Positions 16,447 to 25,822 of a DNA stretch of 64,000 nt are shown here, piece by piece. This stretch comes from Cuspidothrix sp046080125. Lineage in GTDB: Bacteria; Cyanobacteriota; Cyanobacteriia; Cyanobacteriales; Nostocaceae. A program made the position numbers and the translations under genes. The notes beneath the pieces are model-generated. The model did no database searches. It had not been told where the DNA came from and was given only the letters and a program-made list of their open reading frames with translations. Position 1 is the first letter of the stretch. Every line of letters begins with the position of its first letter. The DNA lies in assembly GCA_046080125.1 (NCBI GenBank), contig JBJTTJ010000163.1, forward strand, positions 1 through 64,000, in the 5' to 3' direction.

Positions 16447-17160
16447 ATGATCCAATTAAGTTCCTCAAGTAGAGATAACAAGAAGGTCAGGATAATTACA
16501 AAAATCTTGACCTCAGCGATCAAACTCTGGTTGAAAAGCCAGTTAACACAAGTATCTCATTTAGAGGTACAAATCAAAGCCAGCGATCGCCAACTGCTTT
16601 CTGGTTGCATTCCTGGGGTATTGATTGCCGCCAATGGTGCAGTCTATCAAGGTCTGTGTATCACACAAGTTGAACTTGAGGCCAAAAATATCAAATTAAA
16701 TGTTGCCTCCATGCTCAAAGGACAACCATTACAATTATTAGAAGTTGTGCCCGTGGTGGGGAAGTTGATCCTAGCAGTAGAGGATCTGAATAATTCGCTC
16801 TCATCTCCATTATTATTAACGGCCATAAATGATCTACTGGTAACACTATTAGCAGAATCCAGCCTAAATTCCAAGCCTATCACTTGGGAGAAAATTACAC
16901 TTGACAATCAGCTACTAATACTACACGGTCTTACTATGTCCGATCTCGATAGGTCATGTTTTGATATTTATTTAGGCTTAGAATTACTTAATGGGCAAGA
17001 ACTGCGATTAACACCAGTTCAGGTCAAGACCGATCAAGAGGTGCTCTTAGAGGGAAATTCTCCTTATATTATAAACCTGGGAACAGATGTTGATATGGAA
17101 GACATTTCTTTGAGATCGGAACAACTGACTTGTTATGGACGCGTCAACGTTAACCCATAA
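16447..17160 (+). CDS. DUF2993 (LmeA-like) lipid-binding protein
   Basis: A 237-residue protein resembling the DUF2993 family common in cyanobacteria. The family is thought to bind lipids and is named after mycobacterial LmeA. Seen are VSHLEVQIKASDRQLLSGCIPGVLIAANGAVYQGL and VNVASMLKGQPLQLL-like blocks. No signal peptide is obvious, unlike secreted LmeA. An open frame extends up to 16312, seven bases from the divergent rluB start, but the ATG at 16447 starts the recognisable domain, so I use it. It is transcribed away from rluB. Confidence 0.75.
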   Translation: MIQLSSSSRDNKKVRIITKILTSAIKLWLKSQLTQVSHLEVQIKASDRQLLSGCIPGVLIAANGAVYQGLCITQVELEAKNIKLNVASMLKGQPLQLLEVVPVVGKLILAVEDLNNSLSSPLLLTAINDLLVTLLAESSLNSKPITWEKITLDNQLLILHGLTMSDLDRSCFDIYLGLELLNGQELRLTPVQVKTDQEVLLEGNSPYIINLGTDVDMEDISLRSEQLTCYGRVNVNP

Positions 17161-17298
17161 CTATAAAAAAATCAAAACTTAATACTTGTTGAATTTAGTT
17201 TAAATTATATGACTATCGGAAGGCAAGGTGGGAAAGGATCAGAAAAGCTAAATTTTAGTTTCTCTTATGGCGGCAGGGGAGAATATTTTTCCTACTAA

Positions 17299-17340
17299 CA
17301 ACTGACCACCAACAACTGACCACCAACAACTGACCACTAA
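17299..17340. repeat. Heptamer tandem array (CAACTGA type), 6 units
   Basis: Six contiguous units alternate CAACTGA with CCACCAA or CCACTAA in the convergent spacer just before the cdsA stop. Same family as the arrays flanking dnaK. Confidence 0.93.
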
Positions 17341-17347
17341 CTCTCCT

Positions 17348-18238
17348 TCATAGTGTTTTTTCCAGTAGAGGTAAAAGTAAAGTGACGAAGTAGTAGACCA
17401 AGGGAGCAGTAAAAATATAACTATCAGTGCGATCTAAAATGCCACCATGGCCGGGAATTAACTGTCCTGAATCCTTGACTCCTGCATCCCGTTTAAGTAA
17501 TGATTCTGTTAAATCACCTAATAAACTGGCTATACCAATAATTAGACCTAATGTGATCCCGGTGATTAACCAGTAGGGAAAATGTAGACAATAAGAACCG
17601 ATTATAGCCATAGACAGACTAGCGATGATGCCAAAAATAGCACCTTCCACGGTTTTTTTGGGACTAATATCAGATAAACGAGTTTTGCCGAAGAATTTGC
17701 CAAAAAAGTAAGCACCAATATCTGCTGCCCAAATACAGAAGAAGGTGAGAATAGTAGCAGTTAAACCTGTGGGGAGGGATGTAAAATTGCCTTGGCCAAT
17801 TTCTGACCAGTTAGTAGGCCAGTAACCACCCAATGGTAGATTACTGCTAATAGCGTGATCAATTCCTCGTAACCGTACCCAGTAGCTAGGTAAGTAACCT
17901 ACATAAAATAAACCCATGATGGAAGCGGAGATATCGGCAATGGTAGCGAATTTAGGTTGAAATAGTAGGTAAAAACAAATCAATGTTCCGGCTACTGGCA
18001 TAATTGCATCTGCTAAACTGGCATTAAGAGTGCAAATAATTAGGATTATTTGACTCACCAACATGGTGGTTTTCACCGAGGGGATGATACCTCTGGACTT
18101 GACTAAGTTAAAATATTCTTGTTGACCTAAAAATACAACGATAGCGATCGCTATTGTAAAATACCAACCCCCAAAGAGGGTTGATGATAATGCCATGATA
18201 ATCGCAATAATTCCACTAATAATTCGGGGCCAGGACAT
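17348..18238 (-). CDS. cdsA: Phosphatidate cytidylyltransferase CdsA
   Basis: A 296-residue polytopic membrane enzyme that converts phosphatidic acid and CTP to CDP-diacylglycerol, the precursor of phosphatidylglycerol. The C-terminal signature SLLGDLTESLLKRDAGVKDSG followed by PGHGGILDRTDSY is diagnostic and holds the metal-binding Asp residues. Seven or eight hydrophobic segments precede it. It is 110 bases downstream of cbiT on the same strand, with a TTTTGGA heptamer repeat in the spacer. PG is essential for photosystem function in cyanobacteria. Confidence 0.95.
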   Translation of the reverse strand: MSWPRIISGIIAIIMALSSTLFGGWYFTIAIAIVVFLGQQEYFNLVKSRGIIPSVKTTMLVSQIILIICTLNASLADAIMPVAGTLICFYLLFQPKFATIADISASIMGLFYVGYLPSYWVRLRGIDHAISSNLPLGGYWPTNWSEIGQGNFTSLPTGLTATILTFFCIWAADIGAYFFGKFFGKTRLSDISPKKTVEGAIFGIIASLSMAIIGSYCLHFPYWLITGITLGLIIGIASLLGDLTESLLKRDAGVKDSGQLIPGHGGILDRTDSYIFTAPLVYYFVTLLLPLLEKTL

Positions 18239-18254
18239 AGGATAGTATTTGGGA

Positions 18255-18275
18255 TTTTAGATTTTGGATTTTGGA
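18255..18275. repeat. Heptamer tandem repeat (TTTTGGA type), 3 units
   Basis: TTTTAGA followed by two TTTTGGA units, then TTGAATCCAAAA which can fold back on them. It lies between cbiT and cdsA. Same family as 4713-4733 and 57286-57317. Confidence 0.8.
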
Positions 18276-18348
18276 TTGAATCCAAAACCGAAAACAGAAG
18301 GAGTTCAGTAGGGGCGAGGTATAATGACTATGTTTAACGTTAACCTAC

Positions 18349-18957
18349 TTAATCTAATTTTTCACCACTAAGAATAAAAATGGGATCATCAGCAACAAAG
18401 GTTTGAGAATAACCTCGTGTTTGTAGACGGTTAACCCCTGACTGTACTACTTCCATATTTCTAGCTCTCAATTGAGAAAAACTTTGAGAAATAGTATACA
18501 GACTTTCTAGATTACCAGCAGTGGCTACCACTCGACCAGAGGATGGTAAATGTTCCCATGCAGCTTTGATAATTTCCCGGATGGCTTTGCCACCTTCAAT
18601 ACAGATCCGATCCGGTGCTAATTTGATTGTGTCTAAACATTCTGGGGCGCTACCTTCTATAACTTCGACGTTTTTGACTTCAAAGCGATCGCAGTTACGT
18701 TTAATGAGGTTAACCACATCCCCATCTCTTTCAATGGCTATTACCCGTCCTTGGGGACATAATAACCCCACCTCTACGGAAATTGTACCTGTTCCTGCCC
18801 CAATATCCCACAATACCGAATTAGTTTCTAGTCGCAGTTGGGAAATTAACAACAATCTTAATTCTCGGTGACTCAGGGGTATACCTGGTAAATTTTCAAA
18901 TAATTCATCGGGAATACCTGGGGTAATGTATGGCCAAAGTTGGGAAGGCATAAGCAA
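18349..18957 (-). CDS. cbiT: Cobalt-precorrin C15-methyltransferase CbiT
   Basis: A 202-residue class I SAM methyltransferase of the corrin ring pathway (CbiT, the C-terminal half of CobL). It catalyses C15 methylation and C12 acetate decarboxylation of precorrin-7. Seen are PGIPLSHRELRLLLISQL, the SAM motif WDIGAGTGTISVEVG and VIAIERD. The start may be Met3 (MPSQLWPY, base 18951), since the family begins close to PYITPGIPDELF. No CbiE partner is adjacent. No cobalamin riboswitch is recognisable upstream. Confidence 0.92.
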   Translation of the reverse strand: MLMPSQLWPYITPGIPDELFENLPGIPLSHRELRLLLISQLRLETNSVLWDIGAGTGTISVEVGLLCPQGRVIAIERDGDVVNLIKRNCDRFEVKNVEVIEGSAPECLDTIKLAPDRICIEGGKAIREIIKAAWEHLPSSGRVVATAGNLESLYTISQSFSQLRARNMEVVQSGVNRLQTRGYSQTFVADDPIFILSGEKLD

Positions 18958-19170
18958 TTAAAAATTCACAATTAAAAATTGGGAATAGGGAAGATAATCT
19001 TAGTAGTTATGCTGATTAGTGATACACAGCAGATTCCTTTGTTATGAAGTATATTATAGCCCCTGGTTTCTTGTTGTAAACCAGCGCTGTAGGCGATTGC
19101 TGAACTCTAAGGGGGAGGACTTGGGGTGATTATACATCATAACATCGGTAAGTGCTGTAAGTAGTGATCA

Positions 19171-20001
19171 TTATTCTACATTTATCCAAAAATCTGCTGT
19201 CTTAATTTTGCCATTACGGTTAAATTGCATCCACATTTTATATGTTCCTGATTTGGGTAAATTGGTATGAAATTCTACTTTATCATTTGCCGTATTTTTT
19301 ATAGCGTGTGCATGGATATAGTCACCCACTGTTAGCGGCGATGAACTTTTGATAATTACTAAATGTCCTTTTTCACCTAAATAGGGTTGGAGGTCTGTAA
19401 CTGGTTGATTTTTGTTATTCTGGATGTTGAATGTTAAAGTTATATCTTTACCAGCTTGAATAGTTTTTTGGAAAATGTTTAAGTTAACTTTAGTATCTGA
19501 TAAATTTTTAGTTTTTGTGAATTTTTCTAAGTTTTTAGGTAGGGTTACTGCACCGGGAATGGAGATATTTGTTAATGAGATAACTTCTTTTTGCCCAGCA
19601 GGTTTATAATCGCTAAACATGATATAATTTCCAGGCTCAGGGAAGGTGACACTGATTTGAAAACGACCATTATTTTTATATTCTGGATGAATATGATCGA
19701 AATTACGCAAATCATCACTAACAACTATTAAGTGCATGATCTTTTCTTGAAAAATATCAAATTTGGTTACAGGTTTTCCTGTGGAATCTTGAATATCTAT
19801 GGCTAAATTAACAGGTTGATTAGGTGCTAACTTTTCGAAAGGGGTTAATTTAGCTTTAGTATTGACTGGTGAATGATGTTCATGGTTTGTATTTTCCATG
19901 CTATGTTCATCATGATTTTGGGGAGATTTGACTGAAGATGAACAAGCAGAAGTGAATAATAAAGCTGTGACAAACAAAATACTATAAAAAAATCCTTTCA
20001 T
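19171..20001 (-). CDS. His-rich lipoprotein, unknown function
   Basis: A 276-residue protein starting at the ATG at 20001, which gives a lipoprotein signal (MKGFFYSILFVTALLFTSAC; lipobox Cys at residue 20). The frame is open 108 bases further up but that part reads as a second odd hydrophobic segment. After the lipid Cys comes a His/Glu-rich stretch (HDEHSMENTNHEHH) that could bind metal. The rest is two beta-sandwich-like halves, each with a His-bearing motif: DLRNFDHIHPEY and VGDYIHAHAI. Similar motifs occur in cupredoxin-like or YtkA-like proteins linked with copper or heavy-metal efflux. Metal handling is inference only. Confidence 0.7.
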   Translation of the reverse strand: MKGFFYSILFVTALLFTSACSSSVKSPQNHDEHSMENTNHEHHSPVNTKAKLTPFEKLAPNQPVNLAIDIQDSTGKPVTKFDIFQEKIMHLIVVSDDLRNFDHIHPEYKNNGRFQISVTFPEPGNYIMFSDYKPAGQKEVISLTNISIPGAVTLPKNLEKFTKTKNLSDTKVNLNIFQKTIQAGKDITLTFNIQNNKNQPVTDLQPYLGEKGHLVIIKSSSPLTVGDYIHAHAIKNTANDKVEFHTNLPKSGTYKMWMQFNRNGKIKTADFWINVE

Positions 20002-20196
20002 TCTGATGTTGTCCTGTGATGAATTAATACAGTAGAACGCAATAGGCGTGAGGCAAAATAAGATTACTGTAGCTGAATATGTAATAATTGAGGATACAGA
20101 ATACAGCAATCATAGTTTTAGAGTCATTATTGATAGGAGAATTATGGCTACCAACAAATATTCTCAGTTTTAACTTCTGAGTTCCTACCTGACAAT

Positions 20197-22107
20197 TTAC
20201 CACAAAGATTGACTTTTAACTACATTATTTATAACATCTTGTTTTTCAGGATTAGGCAATAAAGCTGAATCAATCAAAGGTAATTTGATAATTACTGTTG
20301 TACCTTGATTTAAACCCAAACTTTCTAAGGTGATCTTACCACCCATAAGTTCAATTAAATTGCGAGAAATAGCTAAACCTAATCCAGTTCCTTCAAATTT
20401 CCGGGTAGTTGTACCATCAACCATCACAAACGGACGAAATAGTTTACCTTGTTCTCCTGGGTCAATACCGATTCCTGTATCTTTAATAGATATAATTACA
20501 TAGGGCTGATAATTATTTAAGTTAATATTTGTGCTAACTCGAATACTACCTTCATCAGTGAATTTAGTGGCATTGCCAATTACATTAATTAGCACTTGTT
20601 TAATTTTGATCACATCAGCCTTAATAGGAATAGGTTTATCACCTATATTACAAATTAACTGTAGTCCTTTATGTTGAACATTTACTGATTGTAAATTAAT
20701 TACCTCTAATAATAATTGTCGTAAATCTAGAGGTACTAGAGTGACTGAAAGTTTGCCGGCCTCTATTTTAGAAATATCTAATAAATCATTAATTAAACCT
20801 AATAGATGAATAGCTGTATCATCGGCTTTTTTGAGGAATTCCAATTCTTCTTCTCTAGAATCGCATAAATCATCACGCACCAAACGAATACAGTTAATAA
20901 TAATATTTAATGGATTTCTTAATTCATGGGAAGTAGTGGCTAAAAACTGACTTTTGACCTGATTTGCTGACTTGGCTTCTTTCCAAGCAATTTCTAATTC
21001 TTCAGCCCAATCTTTTAGTCTTTCTACCATTTGATCTAATGCTTGTGCTAATTGATTAAACTCTCGAATTTTAAAATTGCGGGGAATCGGTTGTGCCGCG
21101 TGATGACTATGCAAATTCACTGCATAATCGCGGAGTTCTTCAATAGGACTAGCTAAATAAGGAACTAAATATAATGATGCGAATAAACTTGCACCAATTA
21201 AACCAACAGTTAAAACAATGAGAATAAGTTTGATTTCCTCTAACCCATATAGGGCATTTCCTACAGTTGTAGCGGCCAGGATAACCCATCTTTGTGAGGG
21301 TTTAGTGGTGATGGGTTTAGTGGTAGCTGTATAACCTGAAACAAATTCTTTACCTTCTCCAAAAGACAGATTACTGGAATTATCATGTCCGGCCAATGCA
21401 CTTTTCATGATATCTTGAATTCTGTTGAAATCGGAATAATTTTTGATATTAGTACCTATTCTTTCTACTGATGGATGTGCTAAAACTCTACCGTCTTCAG
21501 AAATGACGACTAAAACACCAGTTAGTGAACCAGGATGATTAGGGTTTTGTTGGTACAATGTAGTTTTAAGACTTAATCTGTAAGCTAAATTTCCCCATTG
21601 ATTAGCAACAGGAATTGATAGAAATAACTGTAATTGATTTCCTTTATCTAAGTTACCAGTTTTCCCCCCTTGAGGTGGCAATAGAAATTGAATATCAACA
21701 TCATTATTGCTAGGAGATAATCCTGATGGAGTAATTTCCTGATTACCACAACTACTGGCGATGATATCAACTTGTTGTAGTCGAGTAACTTGGAGACAAT
21801 CAATTTTAGTTGGTAGTTGTTGTTTTAACTGTTGAAAGAATTGTTGAATTTTTATAGATGAGCCCGATTGGATTACTTTTGTTTGACTAGCTGTAATTAA
21901 ATTTGAGCGTAAAGCTGCAATATCATCACTAATTTTTTCTTCTTTATTGACAGCACTTTCAGTTAAATTTTGTCGAGCCGTATTTAATAAACTAGAACGG
22001 GCTTTATTAAGGGCAACTATTTCCCCAATTAATAATACTGGAACAAATACTAACAAAATTCTGGTTACTAAAATACGTCGAAATGATGATTGTCGAGATT
22101 TAGTCAT
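20197..22107 (-). CDS. Membrane sensor histidine kinase with Cache-type sensor
   Basis: A 636-residue kinase starting at the ATG at 22107; a GTG four codons up is also possible. A first membrane helix lies at about 13-30, followed by a large extracytoplasmic domain (35-285) of double-Cache type, a second helix (about 292-318), a HAMP-like linker, the HisKA dimerisation helix with phospho-acceptor His394 in TTSHELRNPLN, and a HATPase domain with NVIGNATKFTDEG (N box), DTGIGIDPGEQGKLF (G1) and GTGLGLAISRNLIELMGG (G2). No receiver domain or adjacent response regulator gene is seen, so it is an orphan kinase. The ligand is unknown. Confidence 0.92.
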   Translation of the reverse strand: MTKSRQSSFRRILVTRILLVFVPVLLIGEIVALNKARSSLLNTARQNLTESAVNKEEKISDDIAALRSNLITASQTKVIQSGSSIKIQQFFQQLKQQLPTKIDCLQVTRLQQVDIIASSCGNQEITPSGLSPSNNDVDIQFLLPPQGGKTGNLDKGNQLQLFLSIPVANQWGNLAYRLSLKTTLYQQNPNHPGSLTGVLVVISEDGRVLAHPSVERIGTNIKNYSDFNRIQDIMKSALAGHDNSSNLSFGEGKEFVSGYTATTKPITTKPSQRWVILAATTVGNALYGLEEIKLILIVLTVGLIGASLFASLYLVPYLASPIEELRDYAVNLHSHHAAQPIPRNFKIREFNQLAQALDQMVERLKDWAEELEIAWKEAKSANQVKSQFLATTSHELRNPLNIIINCIRLVRDDLCDSREEELEFLKKADDTAIHLLGLINDLLDISKIEAGKLSVTLVPLDLRQLLLEVINLQSVNVQHKGLQLICNIGDKPIPIKADVIKIKQVLINVIGNATKFTDEGSIRVSTNINLNNYQPYVIISIKDTGIGIDPGEQGKLFRPFVMVDGTTTRKFEGTGLGLAISRNLIELMGGKITLESLGLNQGTTVIIKLPLIDSALLPNPEKQDVINNVVKSQSLW

Positions 22108-22346
22108 TGTTTGTCCCACTTTGCATCTTCAAAACATTAAGATTAAGACATGAGATTGTAGGAATTAAAGGAGACATTCTATGAATTCATAATACATTGT
22201 TAGTGAATACCAGTAGGTCAGTGCAAATAAATTAAACTATATGGAGCAGTGAATGATGTTGCATAGTAAGATTAATGGTGTAAAATTCATGAGAAATGTG
22301 TTGTATATACTATAGGTTGTTGGTAAATCTCAACAAAAAAACTCAG

Positions 22347-23030
22347 ATGGAAAATCGTCCTCATACCACAGTAGTTTTAGCTATGAGTGCTGATGGTAAA
22401 ATAGCAGATTTTAGGCGATCGCCCGCACGATTTGGCTCAAAGCAGGATCTAGCACACCTAGAACAACAAATTGCTGCCTCTGATGCTGTTTTATTTGGTG
22501 CTACTACTCTTCGTGCCTACGGTACTACAATTACCATAGCCAAGACAATACTCTTGCAACAAAGGATAAATGCCAAGCAGCACCCCCAACCAGTTCATAT
22601 AGTGATTTCCCCTTCAGGAAACCTGAATCCGGACATTAAATTTTTTCAACAACCCGTAAGACGTTGGTTGCTGACAACCTCTTTAGGTGCTAATTTTTGG
22701 CAAGAAAATCCTGGATTTGAGCAAGTCTTGGTGTTTGAAACTCCCACGGGAGAAATTGACATTGTGGCTGCTTTAAAATATTTAACAGAGTTGAAAATTA
22801 ACCGTCTCGCTATCTTGGGGGGAGGACAATTAGTAGCATCTTTCTTCCTGTTTAATTTAATTGATGAAATTTGGCTCACTATTTGCCCCTTAATTTTAGG
22901 TGGTAGTATTGCCCCTTCACCTGTGGGTGGTACAGGATTTTTAGCCGATATTGCGCCTAAGTTAGAATTGCTAGAAGTGTATAGAGTCGAGCAAGAAGTT
23001 TTTCTTCACTATCGGAAAATTGAGAACTAA
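22347..23030 (+). CDS. RibD C-terminal domain reductase
   Basis: A 227-residue protein of the RibD-C/dihydrofolate-reductase-like fold: TTVVLAMSADGKIAD, DAVLFGATTLRAYG, HIVISPSGNL, RLAILGGGQLVASF and DEIWLTICPLILGG. In RibD this domain reduces the ribosyl chain of a pyrimidine intermediate in riboflavin synthesis using NADPH. This protein lacks the deaminase half, so it is either a stand-alone reductase for riboflavin or a related reductase. I use the ATG at 22347; the upstream open frame is unlike the family. It is 14 bases before the next gene, a probable operon. Confidence 0.85.
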   Translation: MENRPHTTVVLAMSADGKIADFRRSPARFGSKQDLAHLEQQIAASDAVLFGATTLRAYGTTITIAKTILLQQRINAKQHPQPVHIVISPSGNLNPDIKFFQQPVRRWLLTTSLGANFWQENPGFEQVLVFETPTGEIDIVAALKYLTELKINRLAILGGGQLVASFFLFNLIDEIWLTICPLILGGSIAPSPVGGTGFLADIAPKLELLEVYRVEQEVFLHYRKIEN

Positions 23031-23044
23031 ACCCACAATCTAAA

Positions 23045-24220
23045 ATGTCAATTTTTAAACAACATAGATCTAACTATTCTTTTACCTGGACACAAACCAT
23101 TGCTGATGTTCCCCAGTCAGCTTGGGATGCTTTAGCACTACCCTTAAAAACACCTTTTTTAGAATGGGATTGGTTGAATAATTTAGAAATATCCCACAGT
23201 GCTACAGCTAATGCTGGTTGGTTGCCAAATCATTTAATTGTGTGGCGAGATCGAACTTTAATTGCTGCTGCACCATTATATTTAAAAGGACATAGCCAAG
23301 GGGAATTTGTGTTTGATCATCAGTGGGCAGAATTAGCATCTCGTTTAGGCATAGAGTATTATCCAAAATTGTTGGGAATGGCACCATTTACCCCAGCAGA
23401 AGGCTATCGCTTTTTAATTGCTCCCGGAGAAGATGAGGAAGAAATTACAGACCTGATGCTCTGGGAAATTGATAATTTTTGTGTTAAACATGGCATTTCC
23501 GGCTGTCATTTTCTCTATGTTGATCCCCAATGGCGATCGCTTTTAGAAGGACAGGGTTTTACAACTTGGTTACATCATAGTTATATTTGGGGAAATTCTG
23601 GGTTTCAAACTTTTGATGATTATTTAACTGTGTTTAATGCCAATCAAAGACGCAATATTAAACGCGAACGTAAAGCTGTAGAAAAAGCAGGGTTAAAACT
23701 ACAAGCGTTGACATGTGAGGAAATGCCTAATTATTTGTTTCCTTTAATGTATGATTTCTATGCTGATACCTGTGATAAGTTTGGGTGGTGGGGGAGCAAG
23801 TATTTAACCAAAAGATTTTTTGAGCAATTATATCATAATTATCGCCATCGGGTCGTATTTTTTGCCGCTTATAATCAGCAAGATTCACAGTATCCTGTAG
23901 GAATGTCTTTTTGTTTATTTAAAGAAGATCAACTATATGGACGTTATTGGGGCAGTTTTCAACAAGTAGATTGCTTACATTTTGATGCTTGTTATTATAC
24001 ACCAATTGAATGGGCGATCGCTCACGGTATCCAAAGTTTTGATCCCGGTGCTGGTGGTAGACATAAAAAACGCCGAGGTTTTCCCGCGACTCCTAATCAC
24101 AGTCTACATCGCTTTTATAATAACCGTTTAGGACAAATTATTCTCCCTTGGGTACGTCAAGTAAATCAAATCGAACAACAAGAAATAGATGGGATTAATG
24201 CAGAATTACCTTTTAATTAG
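23045..24220 (+). CDS. FemAB-like GNAT N-acyltransferase (PF04339 type)
   Basis: A 391-residue protein of the peptidogalycan biosynthesis/recognition (FemAB_like, DUF482) family. Seen are PFLEWDWLNNLE near the N-terminus, FNANQRRNIKRERK (typical basic segment), DFYADTCDKFGWWGSKYLTKRFFEQL, and the C-terminal GAGGRHKKRRGFPATPNHSLH. Relatives have two GNAT folds and are thought to attach an amino acid or acyl group; the substrate is unknown. It lies 14 bases after the RibD-C gene and before a DUF4346 gene on the same strand. Confidence 0.85.
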   Translation: MSIFKQHRSNYSFTWTQTIADVPQSAWDALALPLKTPFLEWDWLNNLEISHSATANAGWLPNHLIVWRDRTLIAAAPLYLKGHSQGEFVFDHQWAELASRLGIEYYPKLLGMAPFTPAEGYRFLIAPGEDEEEITDLMLWEIDNFCVKHGISGCHFLYVDPQWRSLLEGQGFTTWLHHSYIWGNSGFQTFDDYLTVFNANQRRNIKRERKAVEKAGLKLQALTCEEMPNYLFPLMYDFYADTCDKFGWWGSKYLTKRFFEQLYHNYRHRVVFFAAYNQQDSQYPVGMSFCLFKEDQLYGRYWGSFQQVDCLHFDACYYTPIEWAIAHGIQSFDPGAGGRHKKRRGFPATPNHSLHRFYNNRLGQIILPWVRQVNQIEQQEIDGINAELPFN

Positions 24221-24320
24221 GTAAGCAGTATAAGCTCTGAAGAGAAAAACTTCGCACAATAATTACACTAAAGATGTAATCTGAAAATACCTCTCCATCA
24301 ATTTACTTTTAGCAACAGCT

Positions 24321-24704
24321 ATGGATTTACTACTTGAAGATTTGACAGCAATTGATAATAAACTTTCCCAGCGTCATATTGATCTCGACCCCAAAGGCTA
24401 TTTTATCATCTACATAGACCCCAATCAAAAATTAATTTATGCCAAGCATTTTACTAATCTCATTGATGAACGGGGTTTAGCGGTAGATCCGGAAACAGGT
24501 AAGGTAATTCCCGCACGGGGTAAGGTGGAAAGAACCCACACAACTGTATTTAGCGGTCGCACTGCTAAAGAACTATGTGTCAAAATCTTTGAAGAAAATC
24601 GAGAATCTCTTGTTACTTTCTTAGATCACGCTGCCTATTTAGGTAGGGAATTTGTTCGGGCTGAAATAGCTTTAGTCTCAGGACAAGAGTACATTCAAGA
24701 TTAA
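24321..24704 (+). CDS. DUF4346 protein
   Basis: A 127-residue soluble protein matching DUF4346, a domain widespread in cyanobacteria. Key blocks are HIDLDPKGYFIIYID, LIYAKHFTNLIDERGLAVDPETGKV and LDHAAYLGREFVRAEIALVSG. The blocks GRTAKEL and DHAAYLGRE are conserved, but no catalytic role is established. It lies 100 bases after the FemAB-like gene on the same strand. Confidence 0.8.
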   Translation: MDLLLEDLTAIDNKLSQRHIDLDPKGYFIIYIDPNQKLIYAKHFTNLIDERGLAVDPETGKVIPARGKVERTHTTVFSGRTAKELCVKIFEENRESLVTFLDHAAYLGREFVRAEIALVSGQEYIQD

Positions 24705-24750
24705 CACCAAATCACTGATGAGATGGGGGTTTCAATTACTGTTAATTAAT

Positions 24751-24785
24751 CCCAATTCCTAATCCCCAACTCCCTATTCCCCAGT
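24751..24785. repeat. Degenerate heptamer array (CCCAATT/CCCAACT type) over psb32 end
   Basis: About five seven-base units: CCCAATT, CCTAATC, CCCAACT, CCCTATT, CCCCAGT. They resemble the CCCCAAT family of cyanobacterial STRR repeats. The array runs into the psb32 stop, so the last residues of that protein (GE, stop) are encoded by repeat sequence. Confidence 0.6.
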
Positions 24786-25514
24786 TTCCCTACTTGATGG
24801 TTGGAACACTTGGTAAATGTAGTATGTTGCCATTGGAATTACAGTAGCCGCAATTAATAACCCCACTACCCAAACGGTAGCATTACGTTGATCTGTTTCT
24901 TCCGCCTTGGTGAAAGTTCCTTCCACCTTGACTGTTTCTATCACCTCTGGTGGACCTGGATCGGGTTGACCAGATAGAACTGCAACCAAGCGATCGCTCA
25001 CTGCCAGAAATCCTTGGTTGTATTTGTTACCACCACGTAATGCTGCACCTAATGTTTCATTAGTGATACTTTGGGCGATCGCATCAGTGAGCAGAGACTT
25101 CACTTGATCACCACTAATCAAAGCAGTTCCATTGGTGACAGTATCAAGCACTAATAAAACCTGATTAGCTTGTTCTGCTGTTGTGGGAAACCATTTCCTA
25201 AATAAATCTTTGGCAAAACTTGTCGGTGTTTCTCCATAATCAAGGCGACGAATAGTTACAATTCTGGCTTCATTACCAGTTTGCTCTGCCAAATCCTGAA
25301 AACTCTTGCCAAGTTGACTTTCATTCAAGCGGCTAATTATATCACCTTGATCTAAAATCCAAGTATCTGCCGTTAAATTGGATATTTCGTATACACCCGT
25401 AGCTAAAGCAGGTAAAACTAATGCTGAACTGGTCATGATCGTTACCAATACAGATAAAAGCAGACGAGCTAAGTATCTTTGCATACTAAATAATTGCTGT
25501 AGTAACTGTTGCAT
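24774..25514 (-). CDS. psb32: Photosystem II repair protein Psb32 (TPM domain)
   Basis: A thylakoid or periplasmic membrane-anchored protein of the TPM domain family. The N-terminal hydrophobic signal (RLLLSVLVTIMTSSALVLPALATG) is followed by the TPM domain (about 40-190), which includes LVLDTVTNGTALISGD. A C-terminal membrane helix lies at about 220-240 (VWVVGLLIAATVIPMATYYIY). Psb32 protects photosystem II from light damage and speeds its repair. I place the start at the ATG at 25514 (MQQLLQQL); a later Met (25484) and an earlier start-like codon (25541) are alternatives. The 3' end overlaps a heptamer array. Confidence 0.85.
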   Translation of the reverse strand: MQQLLQQLFSMQRYLARLLLSVLVTIMTSSALVLPALATGVYEISNLTADTWILDQGDIISRLNESQLGKSFQDLAEQTGNEARIVTIRRLDYGETPTSFAKDLFRKWFPTTAEQANQVLLVLDTVTNGTALISGDQVKSLLTDAIAQSITNETLGAALRGGNKYNQGFLAVSDRLVAVLSGQPDPGPPEVIETVKVEGTFTKAEETDQRNATVWVVGLLIAATVIPMATYYIYQVFQPSSRETGE

Positions 25515-25822
25515 GGGATGAATCCTTAAACAGACTTGCAATCAAAATACTATAGAATCAGGTAACAGGGAAGAGGTGACAGTTGACTGTTGTTTGTTAA
25601 CCGTGGAATATTTTTTCTTCTTGATAACTTCACTGCGGTCCTATGCTAGGTGTATTGAGTTTAAATAAAAAATATAGCCAGATATAGTCAAACATAATCA
25701 TCTATGTCATAGTTGAGGAATGAAACTATCTGAACTATGGCAAATCAAAAGGAATCAGCTATCCCGACCAAGGTAATATTAAAGCTAATAAAACTAAAAA
25801 GATCCTTGTTCAGAGAAACATC

